A DNA stretch of 64,000 nucleotides from Planctomicrobium piriforme. GTDB lineage: Bacteria > Planctomycetota > Planctomycetia > Planctomycetales > Planctomycetaceae. A program made the position numbers and the translations under genes. Shown here piece by piece: positions 19,875 through 28,573 of this stretch (positions are counted from its first letter, which is position 1; the number at the start of each line of letters is the position of its first letter). Location of the stretch: assembly GCF_900113665.1 (NCBI RefSeq), contig NZ_FOQD01000023.1, positions 1 through 64,000 of the forward strand. Reading direction: 5' to 3'. The notes beneath the pieces were generated by a model. That model did no database searches. It was given only the letters and a program-made list of their open reading frames with translations, and had not been told where the DNA came from.

Positions 19875-19904
19875 CCGTGGTCTCCAGCTGCCGCTAGCGG
19901 CGTT

Positions 19905-21065
19905 TCAAAATCTCAGCGGGGTCTTCGAGGGAGCGCCCGGGTACTCCGCTACATACCGCGGTACCGCATAGCCCGGCAGTCGTGCCTGGAGTGCTGTTAT
20001 CAGTTCCCGACCGACTTCGACCGGCACTTCAAAATGGGCCGCCCCCTGCACCCGATCGAGCTGATGCAGATAATAAGGCATCACCCCCAGATCGACGCAG
20101 CGTTCGCAGAGATCCGCCAGCGCGTCGACGGAATCGTTCACTCCCCGCAGCAGAACCGCCTGATTCAGGACCGGAATTCCGCTCTCTCGTATCTGTGAGA
20201 GCGCATCGGCACAGTCGCCAGTCAGTTCGCGGGCGTGATTGGCATGCACGACGAAGATCGTGCGCAGCCGGCTCGACGTCAGCAACTGGAGCAGTTCGGT
20301 ATTGATGCGGTCGGGAAGGACGATCGGTAATCGCGAATGAATCCGGAGCCGGCGGAGATGCGGGATCTCTTCCAGTGAGGCCAGTAATTGCCGCAAGCGG
20401 CGATTCGACAGAATCAGTGGATCACCCCCGCTGAGAATGATTTCACTGATCGATTCGTCTGCCCGCAGGGCATCGAGAGCCGGTTGAAACTGAGAGTGGG
20501 AATGCGGCTCTTCGGCGTAGGGAAAGTGCCGACGGAAGCAGTACCGGCAATGCACTGCGCACGAGCCATGAGCAATCAGCAGCGCCCGACCGTGATATTT
20601 GTGCAACAGGCCGGGGGCAAGTCGGGCCTGTTCGTCCCCGACCGGATCGAGGCCAAATCCGGTCGTGTTCTGCTGTTCAGCAGTAACGGGCAACACCTGT
20701 AACAACAGCGGATCGCGCGGATCGCCTGCTCGCATCCGCCGGAGATAGCTTTCCGGGACGAGGACTGGAAAGTCGCTGGCTGGTGCGGCGTCTGAATTCG
20801 ATGCTTCCGGAGAAGCAGGTGTCGCGGCAAGACGTTCCGGCCCCTCACCCCCTGCCCCTCTCCCCACCCTGTTCGTTTCTTGGCTGGGGCGAGGGGAGAT
20901 AGAGGGCGAAAAGTCGGGGAGTTCGCCTGTCAGGCCGAGGCGGTCCAGCAGCGTGGAAACATCGCGAATCGCATTCGCGAGCGAGCGTTGCCAGGTGCGG
21001 TCAGGCGAGGCGGGTTCACCTGAAACCGCTTCCCCTGGCGGCAAGATTTCCCGCGTCCCAGGCAT
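19905..21065 (-). CDS. epmB: EF-P beta-lysylation protein EpmB (lysine 2,3-aminomutase family)
   Basis: This 386-residue radical-SAM enzyme has the cluster motif CAVHCRYC at residues 169-176 and LSGGDPLI as the SAM-binding region. The family includes EpmB, which makes beta-lysine for attachment to elongation factor P. The gene faces efp across a 137-bp gap, which supports that role. Residues about 51-80 are not part of the family; they are encoded by a repeat element (20838-20910) inserted in frame. The longer than usual N-terminus is explained by that insertion. A gene for EpmA is not in the window. Confidence 0.88.
   Translation of the reverse strand: MPGTREILPPGEAVSGEPASPDRTWQRSLANAIRDVSTLLDRLGLTGELPDFSPSISPRPSQETNRVGRGAGGEGPERLAATPASPEASNSDAAPASDFPVLVPESYLRRMRAGDPRDPLLLQVLPVTAEQQNTTGFGLDPVGDEQARLAPGLLHKYHGRALLIAHGSCAVHCRYCFRRHFPYAEEPHSHSQFQPALDALRADESISEIILSGGDPLILSNRRLRQLLASLEEIPHLRRLRIHSRLPIVLPDRINTELLQLLTSSRLRTIFVVHANHARELTGDCADALSQIRESGIPVLNQAVLLRGVNDSVDALADLCERCVDLGVMPYYLHQLDRVQGAAHFEVPVEVGRELITALQARLPGYAVPRYVAEYPGAPSKTPLRF
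20838..20910. repeat. CCCCTCACCCC palindromic repeat inside epmB
   Basis: CCCCTCACCCCCTGCCCCTC and, after a short centre, GGCTGGGGCGAGGGGAGA form an imperfect hairpin. A shorter relative is at 28574-28620 in an intergenic region. Here it lies within the epmB coding region and keeps the frame, giving a Pro/Ser/Gly-rich insert (for example SPSISPRPSQETN). Confidence 0.75.
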
Positions 21066-21202
21066 TTGCTATTCTTCCCTCGCGATTCCGGCAACCACCC
21101 GAGTTCGAGCCGGAAACGGAGTCTGACGCGAACTCAGCGCTGCACCGCAGCACCAATCGAAAAGTACTCAGTCAACTTAGCGACTCGCTGGAAAAAAGAC
21201 CA

Positions 21203-21766
21203 ATGCCACAGATCAACGCCGGAGACTTTCGCAAAGGGATCAAGATCATCCACGAAGGCTTCCCCTACGAAATGATCGAATACAATTTCGTGAAGCCGGG
21301 AAAGGGTCAGGCCCTGTATAAAACCCGGATTCGCAGCCTGCTGACCGGGACCAGCCTGGATATCACCTACCGTAGCGGCGACAGCCTCGAAGAAGCCGAC
21401 ATCCGCAACGCCGACGGGATGTACTCGTACTTCAACGGCAGCGAATATGTGTTCATGGACAACGAGAGCTTCGAACAGGTTTCGCTGGCTGCCGACGTCT
21501 GCAAGGATGTCATGAAGTACATCAAGGAAGGGGAACCGACCGGCCTGATGTACTGGAACGACCAGCTCATCGGCGTCACCCCTCCCAAGCATGTGATTCT
21601 CGAAGTCACCTATACCGAGCCCGGCGCGAAGGGCAACACCGCGACGAACGTCAGCAAGTCGGCCACAGTGGAAACCGGCGCGGAAGTCTTCGTGCCGTCG
21701 TTCATCACCACTGGCGAGAAGATCCGCATCTCGGCGGAAACGGGCGAGTACCTGGGACGAGCATAG
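21203..21766 (+). CDS. efp: Elongation factor P
   Basis: EF-P relieves ribosome stalling at polyproline stretches. The 187-residue product has three beta-barrel domains. The modifiable lysine is Lys34 in the loop FVKPGKGQAL, exactly as in E. coli. The C-terminal barrel has TAT-like TVETGAEVFVPSFITTGEKI, split in this description from the closing RISAETGEYLGRA. Position next to epmB suggests that Lys34 is beta-lysylated. Confidence 0.96.
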   Translation: MPQINAGDFRKGIKIIHEGFPYEMIEYNFVKPGKGQALYKTRIRSLLTGTSLDITYRSGDSLEEADIRNADGMYSYFNGSEYVFMDNESFEQVSLAADVCKDVMKYIKEGEPTGLMYWNDQLIGVTPPKHVILEVTYTEPGAKGNTATNVSKSATVETGAEVFVPSFITTGEKIRISAETGEYLGRA

Positions 21767-21786
21767 ACGGCACCGTGTTTCGATTT

Positions 21787-21854
21787 GGTCGAAGGTTGAT
21801 GGGTTTAAGGTTGAAGGAAGAAACTTCTCAACCATCAACCTTAAACCTTCGACC
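21787..21854. terminator. Long inverted repeat between efp and the convergent 1089-residue gene
   Basis: GGTCGAAGGTT (21787-21797) pairs perfectly with AACCTTCGACC (21844-21854). An inner pair, GGTTTAAGGTTGA and TCAACCTTAAACC, can form a competing stem. It lies between two convergent genes and probably acts as a terminator for one or both. The internal GGTT repetition makes two mutually exclusive hairpins possible. Confidence 0.55.
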
Positions 21855-21861
21855 ATGCTTG

Positions 21862-24800
21862 TCACTCGAACCTCATCAGCCCGAACAGTGCTGGTTGCGG
21901 GCTCGTGCTGCCTGAGCCGGTCCAGCTTTGGGAACCGCGGCCTGGTTGCAGCCGCGTGATGCCCACGCCCCAGGCCGTGCCGATGATGCGCTCTGCCGGC
22001 AACAGTTCTCCCAGGGGGATCGCGCATTCCACTCGCCAGGCGTCCTGCGCACGCGTCGCCGCGCAGTACCAGGTCGGGTTGTACGCCTGATTGTCCCAAC
22101 AGGCGTCCCGCGTCTGTCCACGTTGATCGACTTCGAACTGATAGTAGGTCGCGTAATCGCGGTCGACGTCCAGTTGCAGACAGAGCCGGTCGAACCCGGC
22201 GAGGTCGGCGTCATGTGTGCGGCCGGGCAATTCTGGGGCGTCGGTCGGCAGCGTGGGGTCAAGCGGCACGCTCGCTGCGAGATACAGAAAGCGGTCGTCG
22301 TGGGCCAGAAAGACCACTGGTTGTGGATTGCTCTTCGCCGCGCGAGGAGCGGCGGAACGGGAACCGACATACGTTTCGCTGGCGTCTTCGCCGAGCCGGA
22401 TCTCCGCTGCCTGCGTCCAGCAGGGGTCCGACAGCACGCCGTCGAGCATCGGCGGCATCCTCGTCTGCTTGCAGACGATCATCGGCTTGGGAGACTGCAC
22501 GCCTGGCCGCAGCAGATAGGCTTCTCCCCGGGCGGCGATGTTCCAGGGGTCGTCGCTCAGCGACTTCATGAACGTGCCGTAGATTTCGTCGGCTTTGTTC
22601 GACTCACCGCGACGACGATACAACGCAGCCGTGACAAATTGCACTTCGGGGTTCTGAAACAGGTGCGGGTAGGCGGCTCGCAGGCTTTTCGAGACAGAAC
22701 TTGCCGCGGCTTGCCAGCGGGCCAGTTGCATCTGCTGCGGATTTGATGACGTTCCACTCGCCGTCACGACGGACTGCATGTCCCCCATGTTGGGTGCAAA
22801 CGGGGTCACGTCTTCCATGACCGTTGCCGCGAGACGCGGGGCGTTGAGCGCGGCTGCTGTTTTTGTCGATTGTTCGCGAACTGTTTTTAGCGCTGTTTCG
22901 AGGGCGGCCTGATTGATGCCTTCTCCCAGGGGATTGGTGCGCACCTGGGTTCTGGTCGCCTGCATCGTCCGCAGCCGTTGCCAGTTCATTTCAGCGCTGG
23001 TCCAGAACTGCATGAGCCAGAGCATGGCGTCGACCGCCGGCGGTTGATCGGGATAGCGGACAATCAACTCGGAGTACACCGACTCGGCCAGCGACCACTC
23101 GCCCCGTTGATGATACATGCGGCCGAGGACCGACAACTGCTGCGCAGCCTGTTCAGGTGAAAGCGGAGCGATGATTTCCTTGAGTTGTCCGAGCAGCATT
23201 CCGGCCCGTTCGGGGTCGGCGATGATTCGCGCGCTGGCCGCGGTCACGGTGCGGCGGTGGTTGATCTCCTGTGTCAGGCGGTCGTAGTCGAGCGTTCTGA
23301 TCGGGGGCATCTCCCGTCGGGCATCGCTTCCAAGAGCGAGGTCGCCAAATACCATGCGGTCTGATGGGGCCGGTTCTCCCTGCGTGCGGGAGATGAGGAA
23401 CTCGGTGTGCAGTACGTTGCCGTTGACTCGTTGATGCAGTTGCCCCTGCGCCGAGGCGGTCGCCACATCGAGCGTCGATTGCTGTCGCGGCAGGATTTCA
23501 AACGGATCGAGGCGCACCGTGCCGGCGGTGCCATCTTTGCGTTGCAGGACCAGCTTTTTGACGGTCCAGGGGGCGAGACCTGCGATCTGGGTTTGATTTA
23601 ACGCAAACGTGGGGTCGGCGGCGAGCGACATCGCTTTCTCGATCGCGCGTTGCAAGAGTTCGGTCGCATACTCGCCGTCGCGGCGTTCGTCAATCAGCAG
23701 CACCGAAGGCCGCCAGGTGCGGATCTCTCCGACCAGCGAGGCGAGCAAGACATCGCTGAGCCGACGGTCGGTCAGCAGCGTCCATTCTTCGAGCAACTGG
23801 TCGCGATCCCCTTCGATCAGCGGCAACGCCAACGGCAATCGCCAGTCGATCCAGCCGCGGCTGCCGCCTGCGGTCTGTACGGCATGTGCCAGCCGCATGT
23901 CGAGCTGCTGGACGGCATGGGCGTCTTCTCCGAGATCGCGTCGCGTGGCGATCATCACGGCTGTGCGATATCCCTCTTCCCGCGACCATCTGGTCAGGAA
24001 CGGTAACGCGGTCCGTGCGGCATGCGTCTGCAGCGCGAGACAGGCCAGTCGCCGCTGGCCGCCGCGAACTGCCGTCCAATTGCGTCCGCCGTCTCGAGTG
24101 ACGCAGATCTTTCCCAACTGCCCGACGGCAATCCCCTGCTGGTCATCGATGAATTGAATCGCGGTTAATGGCGTGGGGTCGCCTGTCCGCGCAGGTCGCC
24201 ATGTCGTCCCGGCGTCGGGCGAGTGCCAGATCACGGAACCCGGTGTGCCTGCCACCCAGACGTTCGTGCCGCGATGCAGCACGCAGGCGAAGTTGGTGAA
24301 GTCATCGAGCTGTGACGGCAGGTTCTCCTGCACCGATTGCCAGGAGACGCCGTGATTCACCGTCCGCACCAGTGCCGCGCCATCGCCGGCCATCCAGCCC
24401 TGGCCCTGGAGATCCAGTGAGGCCCCGTGCCAGGCGAACAGGGCCTTTGATCCGGAGCCGGCCGGGAGAATCGAACTGCGATCGACTGCCGCCTGTGTTC
24501 CTTGAGTTCCCCCGAGGATGCCGCGGTCCGCGCTGACGAAGGAAGCCGCAATCCAGGTTCCGGACTTCTTTGCGGTCAGGGGATTCCAGGTGAGTCCGCC
24601 GTCGGTCGTTTGCAGCGCGCCGCTGGGATAGTCGGTCGAGCGTTCGCCGACGGCGATACCGTTCGAGAGATCGAAGAACTGAATGTGTCTGAGATACGGC
24701 AGCCCCTGCCCCGGCTGCACCTGCCAGGTCTGGCCGCCATCGTTGGTGGCGAGAACAACTCCTTGCAGGACGCCGCCGACCGGCAGGACGGTTCCACCTG

Positions 24801-25131
24801 CGATCCAGCCGACTCGATCGGTCAGAAAACAAACGCTGTGCAGTGAGAACGCATGCGTCTCTTTCGGCAGGGCAATGAAGCTCCAGGTCGCCCCGGCATC
24901 GGTCGACCTCCAGACAGCGCCACGATCGCCGACGGCCCAGACTGTTTTGCCGACGCAGGTGACGGCGCGAAGGGCTGCGTCGTCCTGTTCCGGTAACGGT
25001 GCGGTGAACTTTGCCTGGAGGAGAATCGGCGCCCGTTCGGCGGCCTGCACTGTTGATGCGGAAAGCAGCGCGAACATGAAGCCGTAGATGGCTCGGCGTA
25101 ATAAGAGACTGTATAAGAACCTGTGGCGCAT
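21862..25131 (-). CDS. Large secreted protein: YCF48-like repeats, TPR region, CBM9-like C-terminus
   Basis: This 1089-residue protein has a signal peptide (1-30). Residues about 45-360 hold repeated YCF48/BNR-type units with the pattern (T)xDGGxTWxxx (STDAGATWSF, TNDGGQTWQV, TTDGGLTWNP, TRDGGRNWTA), expected to fold as a beta-propeller. A middle region of unknown type follows (about 365-650), then helical TPR-like repeats (about 655-865: YHQRGEWSLAESVYSELIVR). The last 190 residues resemble CBM9-like sugar-binding domains (MPPMLDGVLSDPCWTQAAEI; FLAHDDRFLYLAASV). GGAGG precedes the ATG. The combination suggests a large periplasmic or surface scaffold. Its function is unknown. Confidence 0.8.
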   Translation of the reverse strand: MRHRFLYSLLLRRAIYGFMFALLSASTVQAAERAPILLQAKFTAPLPEQDDAALRAVTCVGKTVWAVGDRGAVWRSTDAGATWSFIALPKETHAFSLHSVCFLTDRVGWIAGGTVLPVGGVLQGVVLATNDGGQTWQVQPGQGLPYLRHIQFFDLSNGIAVGERSTDYPSGALQTTDGGLTWNPLTAKKSGTWIAASFVSADRGILGGTQGTQAAVDRSSILPAGSGSKALFAWHGASLDLQGQGWMAGDGAALVRTVNHGVSWQSVQENLPSQLDDFTNFACVLHRGTNVWVAGTPGSVIWHSPDAGTTWRPARTGDPTPLTAIQFIDDQQGIAVGQLGKICVTRDGGRNWTAVRGGQRRLACLALQTHAARTALPFLTRWSREEGYRTAVMIATRRDLGEDAHAVQQLDMRLAHAVQTAGGSRGWIDWRLPLALPLIEGDRDQLLEEWTLLTDRRLSDVLLASLVGEIRTWRPSVLLIDERRDGEYATELLQRAIEKAMSLAADPTFALNQTQIAGLAPWTVKKLVLQRKDGTAGTVRLDPFEILPRQQSTLDVATASAQGQLHQRVNGNVLHTEFLISRTQGEPAPSDRMVFGDLALGSDARREMPPIRTLDYDRLTQEINHRRTVTAASARIIADPERAGMLLGQLKEIIAPLSPEQAAQQLSVLGRMYHQRGEWSLAESVYSELIVRYPDQPPAVDAMLWLMQFWTSAEMNWQRLRTMQATRTQVRTNPLGEGINQAALETALKTVREQSTKTAAALNAPRLAATVMEDVTPFAPNMGDMQSVVTASGTSSNPQQMQLARWQAAASSVSKSLRAAYPHLFQNPEVQFVTAALYRRRGESNKADEIYGTFMKSLSDDPWNIAARGEAYLLRPGVQSPKPMIVCKQTRMPPMLDGVLSDPCWTQAAEIRLGEDASETYVGSRSAAPRAAKSNPQPVVFLAHDDRFLYLAASVPLDPTLPTDAPELPGRTHDADLAGFDRLCLQLDVDRDYATYYQFEVDQRGQTRDACWDNQAYNPTWYCAATRAQDAWRVECAIPLGELLPAERIIGTAWGVGITRLQPGRGSQSWTGSGSTSPQPALFGLMRFE

Positions 25132-25376
25132 GCTGTCCTTCCTCCATGAAGGGCGTGCCGCGACTCACTCAGCTGACTGAGAAATGTGTTTATTGGAGGG
25201 AGACATGTTGCGACGGCAAAGTCTCTACCGAGCGTCAAAGAAGACCACGCCTTCCCTGATGTGCGGCTCTCCCATTTTCAAAACACGTTCTTCCGCGGCG
25301 GCGGAAAGTTTACCGCCGACGGGCAGACCCGCCTACCGCAGTCCGGACAGGCCGGCTGCGGGGATTCCGGAACAAC

Positions 25377-25820
25377 TCAATGGTGTTCGCGGGTTTGCAG
25401 AAACAGGGCCTTCTTTTCGCCTGGCAGAGTGAAGTCGAATCCGCAGCCCCGGAAGAATTCGTCCGAGGAAGTAATGACCATCACTTCGAAGATGTTTCGC
25501 TCGGCGGCCAGGTCGACGCAGGCACGCGTCAATTGTTTGCCGACGCCCCGTCCCTGAAACGACGGTTCGACGCACAGCGAACGGATTTCCGCCAGTTTCT
25601 TCGAATAGATCTCCAGCGCGGCAAAGCCGACAATCCGGCCGTCTAGCACCGCGACATAGCCGGTCGGCATCAGCACCGTCAGCTCGTCGAGCGTCCGGGG
25701 CAGAATCCGGCGAGCCTCGACGAACTTCTCCAGGAATTCGAGGACGTCATCCGCGTCGTCAGCCAGAGCCGCGCGCACGATGATCTGATCCGGGTCGGAC
25801 CCGTTTTCCGTTGAAGCCAT
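25377..25820 (-). CDS. GNAT N-acetyltransferase (ArgA-like)
   Basis: This enzyme of about 147 residues has the GNAT fold: AALADDADDVLEFLEKFV, YVAVLDGRIVGFAALEIY, the strand AEIRSLCVEP, and the acetyl-CoA loop FQGRGVGKQLTRA. The C-terminal FEVMVITSSDEFFRGCGFDF resembles the acetyltransferase domain of N-acetylglutamate synthases (LTTQTAHWFRERGF in ArgA), so glutamate acetylation in arginine synthesis is possible. The ATG at 25820 is chosen; another ATG eight codons earlier is also possible. Confidence 0.78.
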   Translation of the reverse strand: MASTENGSDPDQIIVRAALADDADDVLEFLEKFVEARRILPRTLDELTVLMPTGYVAVLDGRIVGFAALEIYSKKLAEIRSLCVEPSFQGRGVGKQLTRACVDLAAERNIFEVMVITSSDEFFRGCGFDFTLPGEKKALFLQTREHH

Positions 25821-26056
25821 GGCAGAGAGTTCAGAATGCGACACCGGCGGACTTTCTTCGTTTCACAAACGCCGGAGCGGCCGGCCAGGACAGACACACT
25901 TACTACTGCGATTTGATCTCAGCGCACTTCAGGTCGAAATTTTAAGCACGAACGCGGGCCATCACAGCCAATTCTTTGTTCCGGCCAGCAAAATTTCCGG
26001 AATCCCGGCGAGCTTCGCGTCGCGACGGCCTGAAATCACGCTTCGCAGACAATGAA

Positions 26057-26085
26057 AACGGCCGGATGTTGAACATCCGGCCGTT
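26057..26085. terminator. Bidirectional rho-independent terminator after the GroES-like gene
   Basis: AACGGCCGGATGT and ACATCCGGCCGTT form a perfect 13-bp stem with a TGA loop, bordered by AAAA on the left and GTTTT on the right. On the minus strand it ends the GroES-like transcript about 30 bp after its stop codon. Confidence 0.9.
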
Positions 26086-26116
26086 GTTTTGCAATCTCAA
26101 TTTCGAAAGTACCGAA

Positions 26117-26485
26117 TTAGACGTCGTCAGAGTCGTCGTACTCGGAGTAGTCTCGCACGTCTTCTTCGTCTTCGCCGTCCTCTTCCTGATCGCGAGGCGC
26201 CCGGCGGAAGACCGCGACCACGTCATCGACAGGGACTACGAACAACACGTTGTTCGTTTCCAGATCGACCGGAATCGCATTCTTCGGATGAAACAGAACT
26301 TTGTCGTACTTGGCGATCGGGAATTCGTCGTCGTTGGCGACCTCGACGCTCACTTCGACAACGCGGCCTGTAATCGTGGGAATTTCCGCCTGATCCGGCA
26401 GCACGATTCCGCCACGCGTTTTGTGACGGCTGTCGTCCTTGCGAATCAGAATCCGCGGACCCAGGGGTTCAACAAACTCGTTCAT
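26117..26485 (-). CDS. GroES-like co-chaperonin with acidic tail
   Basis: This is a 122-residue protein of the chaperonin-10 family: VEPLGPRILIRKDDSRHKTRG at the start (20 shown or fewer: PLGPRILIRKDD), GGIVLPDQAEIPTITGRVVE as the mobile-loop region, and KVLFHPKNAIPVDL as the barrel. The tail (about 100-122) is strongly acidic (EEDGEDEEDVRDYSEYDDSD), absent from normal GroES. No groEL gene adjoins it. It is probably a paralogue with a special client or partner. A GGGGGAGA ribosome binding site lies 8 nt before the ATG. Confidence 0.85.
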   Translation of the reverse strand: MNEFVEPLGPRILIRKDDSRHKTRGGIVLPDQAEIPTITGRVVEVSVEVANDDEFPIAKYDKVLFHPKNAIPVDLETNNVLFVVPVDDVVAVFRRAPRDQEEDGEDEEDVRDYSEYDDSDDV

Positions 26486-26538
26486 GGATCGTTCTCCCCC
26501 TCAGTAGAAGGGTTTCTGGTCTGGTGGCAAGCACCCGA

Positions 26539-26567
26539 ATTATAGGCCTCGCCTATACAGATGACGA
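26539..26567 (-). promoter_or_regulatory. Promoter of the GroES-like gene with overlapping palindrome
   Basis: A consensus TATAAT (26539-26544) stands 17 bp after TCGTCA (26562-26567) on the minus strand, about 55 bp before the start codon. A perfect palindrome TATAGGC-CTC-GCCTATA (26541-26557) covers the -10 box and half of the spacer, where a repressor would block RNA polymerase. It is not the CIRCE element bound by HrcA. Confidence 0.7.
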
Positions 26568-26675
26568 GATGAATGCAGTCGCGTCAACAGGTTGTGACCA
26601 GAATTCTCGCCGCCGTGCGTATTGCGCAAGCGGAGTTATCCGCGTTGCAACCTGTGCTTGGACAAGACGGTAGGG

Positions 26676-27809
26676 TCATTCGGCCAGGAATTTCCAAATG
26701 CAGGTCTGCTCGTAAATTGCGCCCGGCTGCAGGATCGTGGACGGGAAATTGGAATGGTGGACGGAATCGGGGAAGTGCTGGGTCTCCAGGCAGAGGGCAC
26801 TGCGGCGCGGATAGGTTTTGCCCCCTTTGCCTGTCTGTCCGCTCAGGTGGTTGCCGGTGTAAAGCTGGACACCAGGCACGTCGCATTGAATCTCCAGGAC
26901 GCGACCGGACGTGGGCGAATAGAGTCGAGCGACAGGCCGCACCGTTCCCGGCTGGCCATCGACGACGAAGTTGTGGTCGTAGCCTACGGCGGGCGTCGTG
27001 TCGAGTTGAGCGATTCGGGTTCCCAGGGCGTGCGACGAACGGAAGTCGAGCGGGGTGCCGGCCACGGTCGCGAGTTCGCCGGTGGGAATCAGCGTGGCAT
27101 CGGTCGGCGTGTAGTTCTCGCCCGACAACTGCAGCTGGTGGTCGAGGACCGTCGCCGCACCGGCGCCGCCCAGGTTGAAATACGAATGGTTCGTCAGATT
27201 GACCGGCGTCGGCTGGTCGGTCACCGCTTTGTAGGTGATGGCGAGCTGATTGCTGTCGAGCTTCAGCGTGAAGTTGACCGTCAGCGTCAACGTGCCCGGG
27301 TAGCCTTCCTCACCATCGAGGCTGGTGTAGAAGAACGAAACGCCCGTCGCGTCGGACGATTCAAAGCCTTTCCCCTGCCAGATCACTTTATCCAGGCTGC
27401 GCTTGGTGCCGCCGTGCAGATGGTTGGGACCGTTGTTTGTCGACAGCTTGTAGGTTTTGCCGTCGAGCGTGAACTCGCCGCCGGCAATTCGGTTGCAGAC
27501 GCGACCGGTTGTGCAGCCAAAGAACTGGTTGGCCGACGACTCGTACCCGGCGACGTCATCGAAGCCGAGCACCACGTCTTCAGGTTTTCCAGTGCGGTCA
27601 GGGACGATCAGGTTCACGATCGTTGCGCCGCGGGACATGATGCGCACCGTCATTCCGGTGCGGTTCTTCAGCGTGAAAATTTCGACCGCTTCACCGGCGG
27701 CGGTTTTGCCGAACGGCTCCGGCAGCGGCGCTGCGGCTTGCAGCCAGCCCGGGCTCAATGCCTGCAGCAATAGTGTGAAGAACAAAAACGGACCGGCGGT
27801 GTGCTTCAT
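26676..27809 (-). CDS. Secreted aldose 1-epimerase (galactose mutarotase)
   Basis: This 377-residue GalM-type enzyme carries a signal peptide (about 1-26, ending LQAAA), so it acts in the periplasm. Catalytic and binding residues of the family are visible: CNRIAGGEF, NHLHGG, the catalytic His in VNLTNHSYFNLGG, YDHNFV and the catalytic Glu in ALCLETQHFPDS. The enzyme interconverts alpha and beta anomers of hexoses before uptake. It follows the GroES-like gene in the plus direction only by position; both read on the minus strand, with separate promoters likely. Confidence 0.92.
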   Translation of the reverse strand: MKHTAGPFLFFTLLLQALSPGWLQAAAPLPEPFGKTAAGEAVEIFTLKNRTGMTVRIMSRGATIVNLIVPDRTGKPEDVVLGFDDVAGYESSANQFFGCTTGRVCNRIAGGEFTLDGKTYKLSTNNGPNHLHGGTKRSLDKVIWQGKGFESSDATGVSFFYTSLDGEEGYPGTLTLTVNFTLKLDSNQLAITYKAVTDQPTPVNLTNHSYFNLGGAGAATVLDHQLQLSGENYTPTDATLIPTGELATVAGTPLDFRSSHALGTRIAQLDTTPAVGYDHNFVVDGQPGTVRPVARLYSPTSGRVLEIQCDVPGVQLYTGNHLSGQTGKGGKTYPRRSALCLETQHFPDSVHHSNFPSTILQPGAIYEQTCIWKFLAE

Positions 27810-27883
27810 CGGAGACCCTTTTCCACCAGCGAGTGCAATTGCAGGACGGCACGATTATCAGCCGCGCAGCGCTGGTCCACAAG

Positions 27884-28468
27884 TCAGACGGATTTGGCGT
27901 CCGTTGAAGGGGCGTAGCGGCCCCCCAGCAACCGGTGTAGTGAGCGTAGAGAACCTCTTACGCTCCCCTGGAAGAAGTCTTCGTTGAGACAGCAGAAAGC
28001 GAGCAGCGTCAGCACCACCACCGACGTCATGCATCGCCAGCGCACAGGGCCAGGTCGCGAGAACGCCTCCAGCAGCGCCACCACGCCCGGCGGGCTGCCG
28101 ATCATTCTTTCCGGCGCAGCGACGGCTGCGGGGGCACGGGCGTCGAATTCGAGAGACGAATCGACCGACACCTGCACAGCGCCGCGGGGGAGGGCGCTCA
28201 GTTCGGAGGTGGTTACCCGGGCGATGAAATCGGGGTCGTTTCGCAGCGCCTGCACCACCTGAGCAAGATGCCGGGTCTCGTGTTCGGCTTCCGTCAGGCG
28301 GGCGGCGTTCCGTTCAAAACGCACCTGTAACGATTCGTTTTCAACGAGCCGCGGCGAGAGAACCAGCAAGGCGGTCAGAGCGGCCGCGCCTCCCAGGCTG
28401 GGCCAGAACAGCAACGACAACACCAGGGACTTCCAGCCAGCGGAGGGCGTTGTGTCTGGTGTTTCCAT
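27884..28468 (-). CDS. Membrane protein of unknown function
   Basis: This 194-residue protein has an N-terminal membrane helix (LVLSLLFWPSLGGAAALTAL), a coiled-coil-like segment rich in Arg, Glu and Ala (about 55-85), and a second hydrophobic helix near residue 150 (MTSVVVLTLLAFCCL). The frame is open upstream of the ATG at 28468, but that part runs through a repeat element, so the later start is preferred. I do not recognise the family. It follows a second coiled-coil membrane protein in the same direction and may form a unit with it. Confidence 0.6.
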   Translation of the reverse strand: METPDTTPSAGWKSLVLSLLFWPSLGGAAALTALLVLSPRLVENESLQVRFERNAARLTEAEHETRHLAQVVQALRNDPDFIARVTTSELSALPRGAVQVSVDSSLEFDARAPAAVAAPERMIGSPPGVVALLEAFSRPGPVRWRCMTSVVVLTLLAFCCLNEDFFQGSVRGSLRSLHRLLGGRYAPSTDAKSV

Positions 28469-28573
28469 GTCCGAACCGCCAGTGAGCCGGGGCCTGCAAC
28501 AACGAGGAAGTTCACCTCGTGTGGAGTCACCCCGAGGTGGGCTCGTATCAAATCCGTTGAGAGTTGAGAAAAA

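Noticed and set aside
26539..26567. CIRCE heat-shock operator before the GroES-like gene
   Set aside because: The palindrome TATAGGC-CTC-GCCTATA does not match TTAGCACTC-N9-GAGTGCTAA.
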